NCBI RefSeq assembly: GCF_002898515.1
Contig: NZ_PPFX01000024.1
Location: forward strand, 1 to 64,000
Origin: Geothermobacter hydrogeniphilus
GTDB lineage: Bacteria; Desulfobacterota; Desulfuromonadia; Desulfuromonadales; Geothermobacteraceae
DNA length: 64,000 nucleotides
Direction of reading: 5' to 3'
Below, piece after piece: positions 44,370 to 54,121 of this stretch. The first letter of the stretch is position 1, and every line of letters starts with the position of its first letter. The notes under the pieces are model-generated. The model worked only from the letters and a program-made list of their open reading frames with translations. It searched no databases and was not told where the DNA came from. The position numbers and the translations under genes were made by a program.

Positions 44370-45791
44370 ATGGTTGACAGCAATATGGAACGCAAGCGTT
44401 CAAAGCGGCGGTTGCGGGAGATCGTCAGTGAACTCGACGCCATCATTGATTCCTCGTCCGACGGACTCTGGATCTGCGATGCCGAGGCGCGGGTGATCCG
44501 CGTCAACCCGGCATCGGAGCGGATCAACAATATCACCGCTGATGAAGTGGTCGGGCGCCGGATGCAGGAGCTGCTGGAACAGGGATTTGTCGATCGTTCG
44601 GCGGCTCTTGAAGCTCTGCAGGAGCGTCGGGTGGTCAGCCTGCTGCAGACCAACCACAACGGCCGCAAGCTGATATCGACCGGTACCCCGGTTTTCGATG
44701 ATCGGGGGGAGCTGATCCGGGTGGTGGTCAGTGAACGCGACATCACCGAGACCGAACAGCTGCAGCGTCAGCTTGAAGACCAGCAGGCGATGGGAGACGG
44801 TTACCGCGAGCAGATGCTGCAGATGCAGCAGTTCGAGCTGCGCAACCAGCCGTTGATTGCCAAGTCCCCCTGTTTCGTCAAGACCCTGCGCCAGGCGCTG
44901 AAGGTTGCCCGGGCCGATTCCTCGGTGCTGATCTCCGGTGAGTCGGGGGTCGGCAAGGGGTTGATCGCCGACCTCATCCACCAGCATTCGAGCCGTGCCG
45001 AGAAGCCTCTGATCAAGCTCAATTGCGGGGCCATTCCTGAAACCCTGATCGAATCGGAGCTGTTCGGTTATGAGAAGGGGGCCTTCACCGGAGCCAGCAG
45101 CAGCGGCAAGGCGGGTCATTTCGAACTGGCGCATGGCGGCATCCTGTTCCTCGACGAGATCGCCGAGCTGCCCCTCGCTTCCCAGGTGAAGCTGCTGCGT
45201 TTTCTCGAAGACGGCCGCATCACCCGCCTCGGCGGCACCCGCCCGCTGCACGCCGATGTACGCATCCTCGCCGCCACTCACCGCAACCTGGAGCAGATGG
45301 TCGACGAGGGGCGTTTTCGTTTCGACCTTTTCTATCGGCTCAACGTCATTCCCCTGCACGTCCCCTCCCTGCGCGAGCGCGGCGACTGCATCCTGCCGCT
45401 GGTACGTCACTATCTCGACCATTTCGGCACCAAGTTCGGCATTCACAAGCGACTGACCGCCGCCGCTCTGGATCGGCTGCAGACTTATGACTATCCCGGC
45501 AATGTGCGGGAGCTGATGAACATCTGCGAGCGACTGGTGGTGATGACCGAGACCGACCTGATTGATCTGCCGGATCTGCCGGCGGTGCTGCAGGAACGCG
45601 GACCGCTGCCCGACCAGGGTGACTTCGTCTGGCCGGCTCAGATGAGTCTTGACCAGATCGTGCAGAGCACCGAGCGCGAGGTGCTGGGACGGACAGCCCG
45701 CCGGTATCGCAGCCAGGCCAAGATCGCTGCCGCGCTGCGCGTCAGCCAGCCGACCGTGGCGCGCAAATTGAAAAGGTACGGCCTGTCCTGA
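44370..45791 (+). CDS. PAS-sensor sigma-54 activator, likely controls proline catabolism
   Basis: A 473-residue enhancer-binding protein: PAS domain (about 20-135, SSSDGLWICDAEARVIRVNPASERI), AAA+ domain with Walker A GESGVGKG, the sigma-54 contact loop GAFTGA, Walker B GGILFLDEIAEL, and a C-terminal Fis-type helix-turn-helix (KIAAALRVSQPTVARKLKRYG). The layout is like RocR/PrdR-type activators of amino-acid catabolism. ATG 44370 follows GGGGAGG. Its likely target is the -24/-12 promoter before the P5C dehydrogenase gene downstream. A close paralogue is at 54122. Confidence 0.9.
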   Translation: MVDSNMERKRSKRRLREIVSELDAIIDSSSDGLWICDAEARVIRVNPASERINNITADEVVGRRMQELLEQGFVDRSAALEALQERRVVSLLQTNHNGRKLISTGTPVFDDRGELIRVVVSERDITETEQLQRQLEDQQAMGDGYREQMLQMQQFELRNQPLIAKSPCFVKTLRQALKVARADSSVLISGESGVGKGLIADLIHQHSSRAEKPLIKLNCGAIPETLIESELFGYEKGAFTGASSSGKAGHFELAHGGILFLDEIAELPLASQVKLLRFLEDGRITRLGGTRPLHADVRILAATHRNLEQMVDEGRFRFDLFYRLNVIPLHVPSLRERGDCILPLVRHYLDHFGTKFGIHKRLTAAALDRLQTYDYPGNVRELMNICERLVVMTETDLIDLPDLPAVLQERGPLPDQGDFVWPAQMSLDQIVQSTEREVLGRTARRYRSQAKIAAALRVSQPTVARKLKRYGLS

Positions 45792-46071
45792 TTCGGGCCG
45801 CTATTCATAATTGAATAAAAATATGATCTCCTTCTGTCGGTCAACCGTCTCGGCCGGCCGTTCCCCGCGCTTTTTTTCAAAAAACGTATTTTTTATCTAA
45901 ACCACGATTTTAACTTGACATTGTCCGGATATTCCCTTTTCGCGTCCGGAGCGGACGATATTAATCTTTCGACCTGCTTAAGCTGCTGAAAAACAGTGCT
46001 AAACTGATTTTTGCGTAGATCCCGGCAGGGGCAGGTTGATTGCAACCTGTTTGGGTGGGCAAAACGCTATT
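45792..46071 (+). other. control region between the activator and pruA
   Basis: About 280 bp with no gene. It contains ATTCATAATTGAAT (45804-45817), similar to ATTCAAT-N5-ATTGAAT upstream of the activator gene (about 44289-44307), an AT-rich stretch suited to DNA bending, and the two palindromes noted separately. It leads to the -24/-12 promoter at 46072. Confidence 0.5.
45943..45957. promoter_or_regulatory. candidate upstream activator site
   Basis: The palindrome CGTCCG-GAG-CGGACG lies about 115 bp upstream of the -24 element, the usual distance for binding of a sigma-54 activator. A second inverted repeat, CAGGTTG-ATTG-CAACCTG, is at 46032-46049. Which, if either, is used is unknown. Confidence 0.4.
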
Positions 46072-46087
46072 TGGCATCCGCCTTGCT
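46072..46087 (+). promoter_or_regulatory. sigma-54 promoter (-24/-12) of the P5C dehydrogenase gene
   Basis: TGGCATC-CGCC-TTGCT fits the consensus, with GG (46073-46074) and GC (46085-46086) exactly 10 bp apart. The transcript would start near 46098, about 50 bp before the gene. Confidence 0.85.
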
Positions 46088-46149
46088 GTTGGCCCGGGAC
46101 AGAGAATTCTGTCTGTCCCGAAAGAACTCACATCCATCGAGGTGACAAA

Positions 46150-47793
46150 ATGCATCTGTACAACAACGCGGTGATCAGGGTTCCGGTTCCCGAAAATGAA
46201 CCGGTCTACAACTACGCTCCCGGCAGCCCCGAGCGGGCCGGTCTGAAACAGGCCCTTGAGGAGATGTCGGCTCAGAAGATCGAAATTCCGCTGCTCATCG
46301 GCGGACGTGAAGTGCGTACCGGACGCATGGGCAAGGTGGTCATGCCCCATGATCACGGTCACCAGCTGGCCGAGTACCACCAGGCCGGTCCTGAAGAGGT
46401 GAAGCAGGCGATCGCCGCCGCCCTTCAGGCCCGCGAAGGTTGGCAGCGGATGCGCTGGGAAGAACGGGCGGCGATCTTTCTCAAGGCCGCCGACCTGCTG
46501 GCGACCAAATACCGTTACCAGATCAACGCCGGGTCGATGCTCTCGACCAGCAAGAACGCCTTCCAGGCGGAGATCGATGCCGCCTGTGAGTTGATTGACT
46601 TCCTCCGTTTCAACGTTTACTACGCCCAGCAGATCTACGAAGAGCAGCCGATGATCAACGCCCGCGGGCTGTGGAACATGGTTCAGCATCGGCCGCTGGA
46701 GGGTTTCGTCTTCGCCGTGACCCCCTTCAATTTCACCGCCATCGCCGGCAACCTGCCGACCGCCCCGGTGATCATGGGCAACGTGGCGGTCTGGAAACCG
46801 GCTTCAAGCTGCGTCTACACCCCCTGGCTGTTCATGAAGATCCTGCAGGAGGCGGGACTGCCGGACGGGGTGATCAACTTCGTTCCCGGCCGCGGCGCCG
46901 ACGTCGGCGATGTCTGCCTGGCCGACGAGAACCTGGCCGGCATTCATTTCACCGGTTCGACCGCGGTCTTCCAGTCGATGTGGCGCAAGGTGGGCGAGAA
47001 TATCGCCGGTTACAAGTCCTATCCGCGCATCGTCGGCGAAACCGGCGGCAAGGATTTCGTCTTCGCCCACGCCTCGGCCGATGTCGACGGGCTGGTCACT
47101 GCCCTGGTGCGCGGCGCCTTCGAGTACCAGGGTCAGAAATGTTCCGCCGCTTCGCGCGCCTATATCCCGGCCTCTCTCTGGCCCGAGGTGGAGCGCCGTC
47201 TCAAGGAGGAGATCGACCGCATCAAAATGGGTGATGTCAGGGATTTTCGCAACCTGGTCAACGCCGTTATCGACCGTTCGGCCTTCGATACCATCACCCG
47301 TTACATCGATCTGGCCAAAGACTCCGCCGATGCCGCCATCATCGCCGGCGGCGGTTACGACGACAGCAAGGGCTATTTCATCGAGCCGACGGTGATCCTG
47401 GCGGCCAAACCCGACTTCACCACCATGGTCGAAGAGATTTTCGGCCCGGTGCTGACCATCTATGTCTATCCTGACGCCGAGTATGAGCAGACCCTCGAAC
47501 TCTGTGACCGCACCTCGCCCTACGCGTTGACCGGGGCGATCTTCTCGCAGCAGCGTACCGCGACCAGCCTGGCGCTTGAGAAGCTGGAGAACGCCGCCGG
47601 CAATTTCTACATCAACGACAAGCCGACCGGGGCGGTGGTCGGTCAGCAGCCGTTCGGCGGCGGCCGGGCTTCGGGTACCAACGACAAGGCCGGCAGCATC
47701 CTCAACCTGATCCGCTGGGTTTCGCCGCGCACCATCAAGGAAACCTTTGTGCCGCCGAGCCGGCCGGACTATCCGTTTATGGAAAGTGAATAA
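46150..47793 (+). CDS. pruA: 1-pyrroline-5-carboxylate dehydrogenase
   Basis: A 547-residue aldehyde dehydrogenase that oxidises glutamate semialdehyde/P5C to glutamate, the second step of proline breakdown. Seen: FAVTPFNFTAIAGNLPTAPVIMGNVAVWKPA (cofactor region), PRIVGETGGKDFVFAH, the catalytic cysteine in YQGQKCSAASRAYIP and the C-terminal GAVVGQQPFGGGRASGTNDKAGS. GAGGTGA precedes ATG 46150. Transcribed from the sigma-54 promoter; proline dehydrogenase follows after a 185-bp repeat-bearing gap. Confidence 0.95.
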   Translation: MHLYNNAVIRVPVPENEPVYNYAPGSPERAGLKQALEEMSAQKIEIPLLIGGREVRTGRMGKVVMPHDHGHQLAEYHQAGPEEVKQAIAAALQAREGWQRMRWEERAAIFLKAADLLATKYRYQINAGSMLSTSKNAFQAEIDAACELIDFLRFNVYYAQQIYEEQPMINARGLWNMVQHRPLEGFVFAVTPFNFTAIAGNLPTAPVIMGNVAVWKPASSCVYTPWLFMKILQEAGLPDGVINFVPGRGADVGDVCLADENLAGIHFTGSTAVFQSMWRKVGENIAGYKSYPRIVGETGGKDFVFAHASADVDGLVTALVRGAFEYQGQKCSAASRAYIPASLWPEVERRLKEEIDRIKMGDVRDFRNLVNAVIDRSAFDTITRYIDLAKDSADAAIIAGGGYDDSKGYFIEPTVILAAKPDFTTMVEEIFGPVLTIYVYPDAEYEQTLELCDRTSPYALTGAIFSQQRTATSLALEKLENAAGNFYINDKPTGAVVGQQPFGGGRASGTNDKAGSILNLIRWVSPRTIKETFVPPSRPDYPFMESE

Positions 47794-47817
47794 AAGGCGG
47801 CTGAGGGAAACTGCAAG

Positions 47818-47960
47818 AGCGGCGAAAGGCTAAAACAATAAGAAGCGGCGAAAGGCTAAAGGCGAAAGATAAACGCTTTAGCCCTTGGCCCTTAGCCCTT
47901 TGCCCTTAGCCCTTTGCCCTTAGCCCTTTGCCCTTAGCCCGACTTTATAGCCTTTAGCCG
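47818..47960. repeat. AAAGGCTAA/CCCTTAGCC repeat tract
   Basis: A tract between pruA and the proline dehydrogenase gene. Its left part holds GAAAGGCTAAAGGC motifs and its right part (about 47881-47940) holds about four tandem copies of a 14-bp unit CCCTTAGCCCTTTG. The two parts are complementary and can fold as one long hairpin in a joint transcript. Confidence 0.75.
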
Positions 47961-47978
47961 ATTTTACAGGTTTTTCTC

Positions 47979-48887
47979 ATGTCTCTTTTTAACCTGCTGG
48001 TCAGCAAGACCATCATGCATATTCCGGGGCCGCTGGTCGGGTTTTTCGCCCGCGGCTATATCGCCGGCGAGCAACTTGACGATGCCGTGCGGGTGGCCCG
48101 CGAGCTGAACGGCCAGGGCATCATGGCGACCATCGACGTCCTCGGCGAGTTCATCACCAACCTTGACCAGGCCCGCGGTTTCAAGGAAGAATGCCTGCGA
48201 ATTCTGCAGACCATCGATGCCGAAGGCCTGGATGCCAACCTGTCGCTCAAGCCGACCCAGATGGGCCTGCTGCTCGACCGCGACCAGGCGCTGGCCAATA
48301 TCCGCGAGATCGTCGCCCGTGCCGCGGACCTCAACAGTTTCGTGCGCATCGACATGGAGGATATCTCCTGCACCGACGCGACCCTCGACTTCTATCGCAC
48401 CCTGCGGGAGGAATTTCCCGGCCATGTCGGCGTGGTGCTGCAGTCCTACCTGCGGCGCACCCCGGCAGATATCATCGCGCTGAGTGACGCGCCGATGAAC
48501 TTCCGGCTCTGCAAGGGGATCTACAACGAGCCGCGCACCGCGGCCTGGAAGGATCCCTATGTCATCAACCGCAACTACACTCGCTGCCTGGAACGGATCT
48601 TCGCGGCGGGGGGCTACGTCGGCATCGCCACTCATGATGAAAAGCTGGTGTTCGAGGCTCTGCGGCTGATCGAAAAACATGGCCTGGAAACGGATCGCTA
48701 CGAGTTTCAGATGCTGCTCGGGGTGGATGAGGAATTACGGCGGATCATTGTCGACGCCGGTCACCGGATGCGGGTCTACGTCCCCTACGGGGAATCTTGG
48801 CTGCCCTATTCACGCCGGCGGCTGAAGGAGAACCCGAGCATTGCCGAGCATGCCCTGCGGCAGATGCTGGGCATTCGGAAAATCTGA
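47979..48887 (+). CDS. proline dehydrogenase (FAD-dependent, monofunctional)
   Basis: A 302-residue PRODH-domain enzyme that oxidises proline to P5C and passes electrons to the quinone pool. Seen: LSLKPTQMGLLLDRD, FVRIDMEDISCTDATLDFY, VVLQSYLRRTP, FRLCKGIYNEP, YVGIATHDEKLV and YEFQMLLGVDEELRR with VYVPYGESWLPYSRRRLKENP, all flavin/substrate-site segments of PutA/PRODH barrels. The length is that of single-domain PRODHs. It works with the neighbouring P5C dehydrogenase. The start context is weak (GGTTTTTCTC). Confidence 0.94.
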   Translation: MSLFNLLVSKTIMHIPGPLVGFFARGYIAGEQLDDAVRVARELNGQGIMATIDVLGEFITNLDQARGFKEECLRILQTIDAEGLDANLSLKPTQMGLLLDRDQALANIREIVARAADLNSFVRIDMEDISCTDATLDFYRTLREEFPGHVGVVLQSYLRRTPADIIALSDAPMNFRLCKGIYNEPRTAAWKDPYVINRNYTRCLERIFAAGGYVGIATHDEKLVFEALRLIEKHGLETDRYEFQMLLGVDEELRRIIVDAGHRMRVYVPYGESWLPYSRRRLKENPSIAEHALRQMLGIRKI

Positions 48888-48901
48888 AAGAGCAGGCATG
48901 C

Positions 48902-49072
48902 TGCCGAGAAGGGGGAAATCGCTTTCAACGGAGAGGCGCAGAGGAGCAGAGAGGGAGAGAAAATCTTTTGGCTTGTAAAGCCCCCTAACAGTCTCATGCC
49001 TTTCTCGGCGGCCTCTCCTTCTCAGCGTCTCTCCGTTAAAGGTTTTTCTTGGCGTCTTGGTGCCTTGGCGGC
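48902..49072. repeat. palindromic dispersed repeat (family B), copy 3
   Basis: CTGCCGAGAAG...CAACGGAGAGGCGCAGAGG on the left and GCGTCTCTCCGTTAAAGG...CTTGGCGGC on the right are complementary, the same plan as copies at 41379, 42383 and 53894. Confidence 0.7.
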
Positions 49073-49115
49073 CCAAATAGGTTTTGTGCCGTGGTTAAGG
49101 GGTAAAATCAGAACC

Positions 49116-49144
49116 TTGGAAATAGCGTCCGGAATGTGTAGTAT
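49116..49144 (+). promoter_or_regulatory. sigma-70 type promoter of the liv operon
   Basis: TTGGAA (49116-49121) and TAGTAT (49139-49144) are 17 bp apart. The transcript would start near 49151 and have a leader of about 115 nt. Confidence 0.55.
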
Positions 49145-49201
49145 CTGTCAAACCGTTGTTTGATTTAATGAAATTGCCGGCTCGAACCGGCGCGCGGTTC
49201 A

Positions 49202-49250
49202 ACCCTCGAAGGGTGGCGGATCGAGATCCGTCACCATCCAACCCTTTTTT
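49202..49250 (+). terminator. candidate attenuator in the liv leader
   Basis: AAGGGT (49209-49214) can pair with ACCCTT (49241-49246) around an inner hairpin (GGCGGAT / ATCCGTC) and is followed by a T6 run (49245-49250), like a leader terminator. The same AGGGT can instead pair with ACCCT at 49202-49206, which would prevent it. It lies between the predicted promoter and livJ. Confidence 0.4.
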
Positions 49251-49265
49251 ATGTGGAGGTAGACA

Positions 49266-50393
49266 ATGCACAAACTGAGCAAACTGATGCTGGCCGCCGC
49301 GGCTTTCTGTCTCGTGGCTGCCCCCGCCCTCGCCGACACCCTCAAGGTCGGTGTTCAGGCCCCGATCACCGGCAGCTATGCCAATGAGGGCCAGGGAATC
49401 GAGAACGGCGTAAGGCTGCTGGCCGAACAGATCAACGCCAAGGGTGGCGTGCTGGGCAAGAAGATCGAAGTGATTGTCTGCGACGATCAGGGCACCGCCA
49501 TGGCCGCCGCCATCTGTGCCAAGGACCTGGTCAACCAGGGCGTCAAGATGGTTATCGGTTCCTACACTTCGACCTGCGCCGAAGCCGCGCAGAAGACCTA
49601 CTTCAACGCCGGCGTGCTGCAGACCTCGGACGGCACCGCCGACAGCCTGACCGCGAAGGGCTACTGGACCTTCCTGCGCAACTCCTTCCCGAACAGCGCC
49701 GAGGCCGAATTCGCCGCCAACTACATGGTCAACGTCAAGAAGTACAAGCGCATCGTCGTGCTGTCCGATTTCTCGACCTACGCCGACGGCCTGGCCAATG
49801 CTACCGAAGCGGCAATCAAGAAGCTCGGCGGCAACGTCGTCTCCCGTGACAAGATCAAGGCCGACTCGCAGAATTTCACTCCGGTCCTGACCAGCATCAA
49901 GGCCAAGAATCCGGATGTGATCTTCTTCGCCGGTTACTACTCGGACGGCGGGCAGATTCGCTCCCAGCAGGTGGCGCTCGGTATCAAGGCCGATTTTATC
50001 GGCGGTGACGCCAACGACAATCCCGATTTCGTCAAGCTGGCCGGTTCCGCCGCCAAGGGTGCCTACATCATCAACGTGCCGTCGCCGGACGTCCTCCCCT
50101 ACGATATCGCCAAGTCCTTCATCGCCGATTACCAGAAGAAGTACGGCATGATGCCGGCTTCCATCTGGGGTCTGATGAACATTGACGGCATGCGCGCCAT
50201 CATTCATGCCATGGAAGCGAACAAGAGCTTCGATACCCGGAAGGCCGCTGACTACCTGCACAACCTGAAAGAGCCCCTGCCGGGGATCACCGGCCCGATC
50301 GCCTTCGCCAAGGACGGCAACCGCAAGGGCGGTTCCTATGTCGTCAAGATGGTCAAGGCCGACGGCAGCTACTCCTACGAATACGTCAAGTAA
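49266..50393 (+). CDS. livJ: branched-chain amino-acid ABC transporter binding protein
   Basis: A 375-residue periplasmic Leu/Ile/Val-type receptor. Signal peptide LSKLMLAAAAFCLVAAPALA (cleavage near 23), then LKVGVQAPITGSYANEGQGIENGVRLLAEQIN, the classic LivJ opening, and later VVLSDFSTYADGLANATEAAIKKLGG and PDVIFFAGYYSDGGQIRSQ. The ligand could be leucine/isoleucine/valine or another hydrophobic amino acid. GGAGGT precedes ATG 49266. First gene of livJHMGF. Confidence 0.93.
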   Translation: MHKLSKLMLAAAAFCLVAAPALADTLKVGVQAPITGSYANEGQGIENGVRLLAEQINAKGGVLGKKIEVIVCDDQGTAMAAAICAKDLVNQGVKMVIGSYTSTCAEAAQKTYFNAGVLQTSDGTADSLTAKGYWTFLRNSFPNSAEAEFAANYMVNVKKYKRIVVLSDFSTYADGLANATEAAIKKLGGNVVSRDKIKADSQNFTPVLTSIKAKNPDVIFFAGYYSDGGQIRSQQVALGIKADFIGGDANDNPDFVKLAGSAAKGAYIINVPSPDVLPYDIAKSFIADYQKKYGMMPASIWGLMNIDGMRAIIHAMEANKSFDTRKAADYLHNLKEPLPGITGPIAFAKDGNRKGGSYVVKMVKADGSYSYEYVK

Positions 50394-50409
50394 CATGGTC
50401 TGAACGAGG

Positions 50410-50437
50410 CAGGAGGGGGGGAGAACTCCCCCTCCTG
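50410..50437 (+). terminator. hairpin between livJ and livH
   Basis: A 10-bp G/C stem (CAGGAGGGGG with its complement) lies 16 bp past the livJ stop and lacks a proper U-tract. It probably stabilises the livJ message or partly stops transcription, as seen between aapJ and aapQ. Confidence 0.45.
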
Positions 50438-50550
50438 TTCCTCCCTTCCCGCATCTGCCCCTCAGACGCGAGAGCGGGACCATTACGTCCTTTCCTGGCG
50501 TCTGCAAGGCAGAACAAGAATTTCGCTTTATCCAGTAGGAGAGAGGTTTC

Positions 50551-51447
50551 ATGGATATTTTCCTGCAACAGCTGGCCAACGGCCTGACCATCGGCAGCAT
50601 GTTCGCCCTGGTGGCGCTCGGCTACACCATGGTCTACGGGGTCATGCGGCTGATCAATTTCGCCCACGGCGACATGGTCGCGGCCTCGGCCTTCGTCGGC
50701 CTGACCATCTACACCCAGGTGATGGGGCAGGCGACCTCACTGCCGGCGGTGATTGCCATTTTCCTGTTGTCGGCGGTCTGCATGGCCTGTATCGGCATTA
50801 TTCTTGAGCGGGTTGCCTATCGCCCGCTGCGCGAAGCGCCGCGCCTTTCGGCGGTGGTTTCGGCGCTCGGCGCCTCGCTGGTGATCCAGAACGGCATCAT
50901 GCTGATCTGGGGGCCGCGGATGCGCATCTTTCCCGAACTGGTGCCGCAGGTCTACTGGGATTTCGGTGGCGTGGTGATCAGCCTGATTCAGGTCATCATT
51001 CTGGTGCTGTCGCTGGTGCTGATGGTCGCCCTTTACCTGTTCGTTGAAAAAACCCGTATCGGGGCGGCGATCCGCGCGTCTTCCATCGATCAGGATGCCG
51101 CCCGGCTGATGGGGATCAACGTCAACCGCATCATCGCCCTGATCTTTATCATCGGCTCCTCGCTGGGCGCCGTCGGCGGCCTGTTCATCGGTCTCTATTA
51201 CCGCGGCATCACCTTCAACATGGGCTGGCAGTACGGCCTCTACGCCTTCGTCGCGGCGATTATCGGCGGTATCGGCAACATTCCCGGTGCGATGCTCGGC
51301 GGTATGCTGCTCGGCCTGTTCAACGCCTTCATCGCCGGCTATGTGTCCAGTACCTGGGCCGACGCCTTCACCTTTATCCTGCTGATCGTGATCCTGATTG
51401 TCCGCCCGACCGGGATTCTCGGCGAGCGGGTTGCGGAGAAAGTCTGA
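50551..51447 (+). CDS. livH: branched-chain amino-acid ABC transporter permease LivH
   Basis: A 298-residue permease opening FLQQLANGLTIGSMFALVALGYTMVYGVMRLINFAHGDMV, a strong LivH signature, with AAIRASSIDQDAARLMGINVNRII as the ATPase-coupling loop and eight or so membrane helices. It pairs with LivM, whose start codon overlaps its stop by one base. Confidence 0.96.
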   Translation: MDIFLQQLANGLTIGSMFALVALGYTMVYGVMRLINFAHGDMVAASAFVGLTIYTQVMGQATSLPAVIAIFLLSAVCMACIGIILERVAYRPLREAPRLSAVVSALGASLVIQNGIMLIWGPRMRIFPELVPQVYWDFGGVVISLIQVIILVLSLVLMVALYLFVEKTRIGAAIRASSIDQDAARLMGINVNRIIALIFIIGSSLGAVGGLFIGLYYRGITFNMGWQYGLYAFVAAIIGGIGNIPGAMLGGMLLGLFNAFIAGYVSSTWADAFTFILLIVILIVRPTGILGERVAEKV

Positions 51448-52392
51448 TGAAACAGCTGCAACGACTTGGATACCCCCTTTTCCTCGGGGTGATGGCGGTG
51501 CTGCCGCACCTGCTCAATTCACGCTGGCAGGCGGTGGCGATCACCTTCCTGATCTTCTCCGTGGTCGCCCTCTCCCAGGATATCGTGCTCGGCAAGAGCG
51601 GCATGTTCAACATGGGCCAGGCGCTCTTCTTCGGCATGGGAGCCTACACCACGGCGATTCTCAATCACCAGTTCGGCTGGTCGCTGCTGGCGACCATTCC
51701 GCTGGCGATCCTGCTGCCGGCGCTGTTCGGCATCATCCTCGCCGGTCCCATTGTCCACCTGCGCGGCGACTACCTGCTGGTGACCACCATCGGCTTCAAC
51801 ATCGTCTTCGTCCAGGTGCTGCAGAACAACCTCGGCGGCATCACCGGCGGACCGAACGGCATCTTCGGTCTTGATTCCATGAGCCTGTTCGGCTGGCAGC
51901 TGACCAGTCAGGTCGCGGTCTACTACTTCGCCTTCGCCGTGCTGCTGGCGACCCTGTGGGTGATGCACAACCTGGAGAAGAGCAAGGCCGGCCGGGCCCT
52001 GCACTACCTGCGCGAGGACCAGCTGGCAGCAGAGAGCATCGGCATCAATACCCGGGTCTACAAGATTTTCGCTTTCGGCCTCGGCGCCGGTATCGCCGGT
52101 CTGGCCGGGACTGTCTACGCCACCCAGTACTCCGCGGTCAGCCCGGAGGCCTTTGACTTCATCCAGTCGGTACTCTTTTTCAGTATCGTCATCGTCGGCG
52201 GTTCCTCGGTTCCCGGCGTGCTGCTCGGGGTCTTCGTCATGTTCGTGCTGCCGGAGATTTTTCGCGAGTTCGCCACCTGGCGCTTCTTCATCTTCGGTTT
52301 CGCGATGATCTTGTCGATGATCCTGCGGCCGCGCGGCATCGTTCCGGCGACCTTCGGTAAAATTCCCAAGTTTCTGATCAAGGATGGTTCCC

Positions 52393-52403
<11 letters not shown>
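51447..52403 (+). CDS. livM: branched-chain amino-acid ABC transporter permease LivM
   Basis: A 318-residue permease with DIVLGKSGMFNMGQALFFGMGAYTTAIL and the coupling loop GRALHYLREDQLAAESIGINTRVYKIFAF typical of LivM. It ends 11 bp inside the start of livG, so the two are tightly coupled. Confidence 0.95.
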
Positions 52404-53161
<758 letters not shown>

Positions 53162-53169
<8 letters not shown>

Positions 53170-53881
53170 CGATATCCTGTTTGAAATCAAGGACCTCGAG
53201 GTTTCCTACGGCAGCATCGCAGCGATCAAGGGGATCTCGCTGCAGGTCCGCAAGGGTGAGATCGTCACCATCCTCGGCGCCAACGGCGCCGGCAAGACCA
53301 CCACCATGCGCACCATCAGCCGGCTGCTCAAGGCGAAGAGCGGGTCGATCAGGTTCAAGGGGCATGAGCTGACCAGCCTGCCCGCCCACAAGATCGTCAA
53401 GCTCGGCATCAGTCATTCCCCCGAAGGCCGACGGGTGTTCGGTATCCTCACCGTTGAGGAGAACCTGCTGCTTGGCGCCTTTACCCGCTCGAAAGTTGAT
53501 CGCAACACCCTGGACTGGGTTTATGAACTCTTCCCCCGCCTGAAGGAGCGCAAGAAGCAGCTCGCCGGCACCCTCTCCGGTGGTGAGCAGCAGATGCTGG
53601 CCATCGGTCGGGCGCTGATGTGTAATCCGGAAATGCTGCTGCTTGATGAGCCCTCCCTCGGTATCGCGCCGATCCTGGTCAAGGCGATCTTCCAGCAGAT
53701 CAAGGAGATCTCTCGCAAGGGGGTGACGGTGCTGCTGGTCGAACAGAACGCCAAGGCGGCCCTCAAGCTCGCCGACCGCGGCTACGTGCTCGACGTCGGC
53801 AAGATCGCTCTGGCCGGCACTTCGGAAGAACTGCTCGCCTCGCCCAAGGTGCAGGAGGCGTACCTGGGGAAGAAGCATTAG
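53162..53881 (+). CDS. livF: branched-chain amino-acid ABC transporter ATPase LivF
   Basis: A 239-residue ATPase with GANGAGKTTTMRTISRLL, LSGGEQQMLAIGRALM and LLLDEPSLGIAPI. It overlaps livG by eight bases and closes the livJHMGF operon, powering transport together with LivG. Confidence 0.96.
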
Positions 53882-53893
53882 GGCAGGTTTTGG

Positions 53894-54102
53894 GCCGCCA
53901 AGCCGCCAAGTGCGCCAAGAAAGGCAAAGGCAATTTAACGCAGAGACGGAGAGATATTCTTATTGCTTCTTGATGAGCGATAATCTTCTGGTGTCGCTTT
54001 GACTAAATAAACTCATCGGGGTTTCTCTGCGGACTCTCCTGTTCAGCGTCTCTCCGGTAAGGGTTTTCTTGGTGTTCTTGGCGCCCTTGGCGACTTGGCG
54101 GC
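53894..54102. repeat. palindromic dispersed repeat (family B), copy 4
   Basis: GCCGCCAAG...TTAACGCAGAGACGGAGAG at the left is matched by GCGTCTCTCCGGTAAGG...CTTGGCGGC at the right. The central about 100 bp differs from the other copies, so only the arms are conserved. Confidence 0.7.
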
Positions 54103-54121
54103 AGAGATCTTGTGAGGGCCC

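Noticed and set aside
47881-47940. A CRISPR array
   Set aside because: The 14-bp units are directly tandem with no spacers, and no cas gene is present.
49075-49265. A sigma-54 promoter before livJ
   Set aside because: No GG-N10-GC pair in consensus context was found; a sigma-70 type pair fits better.
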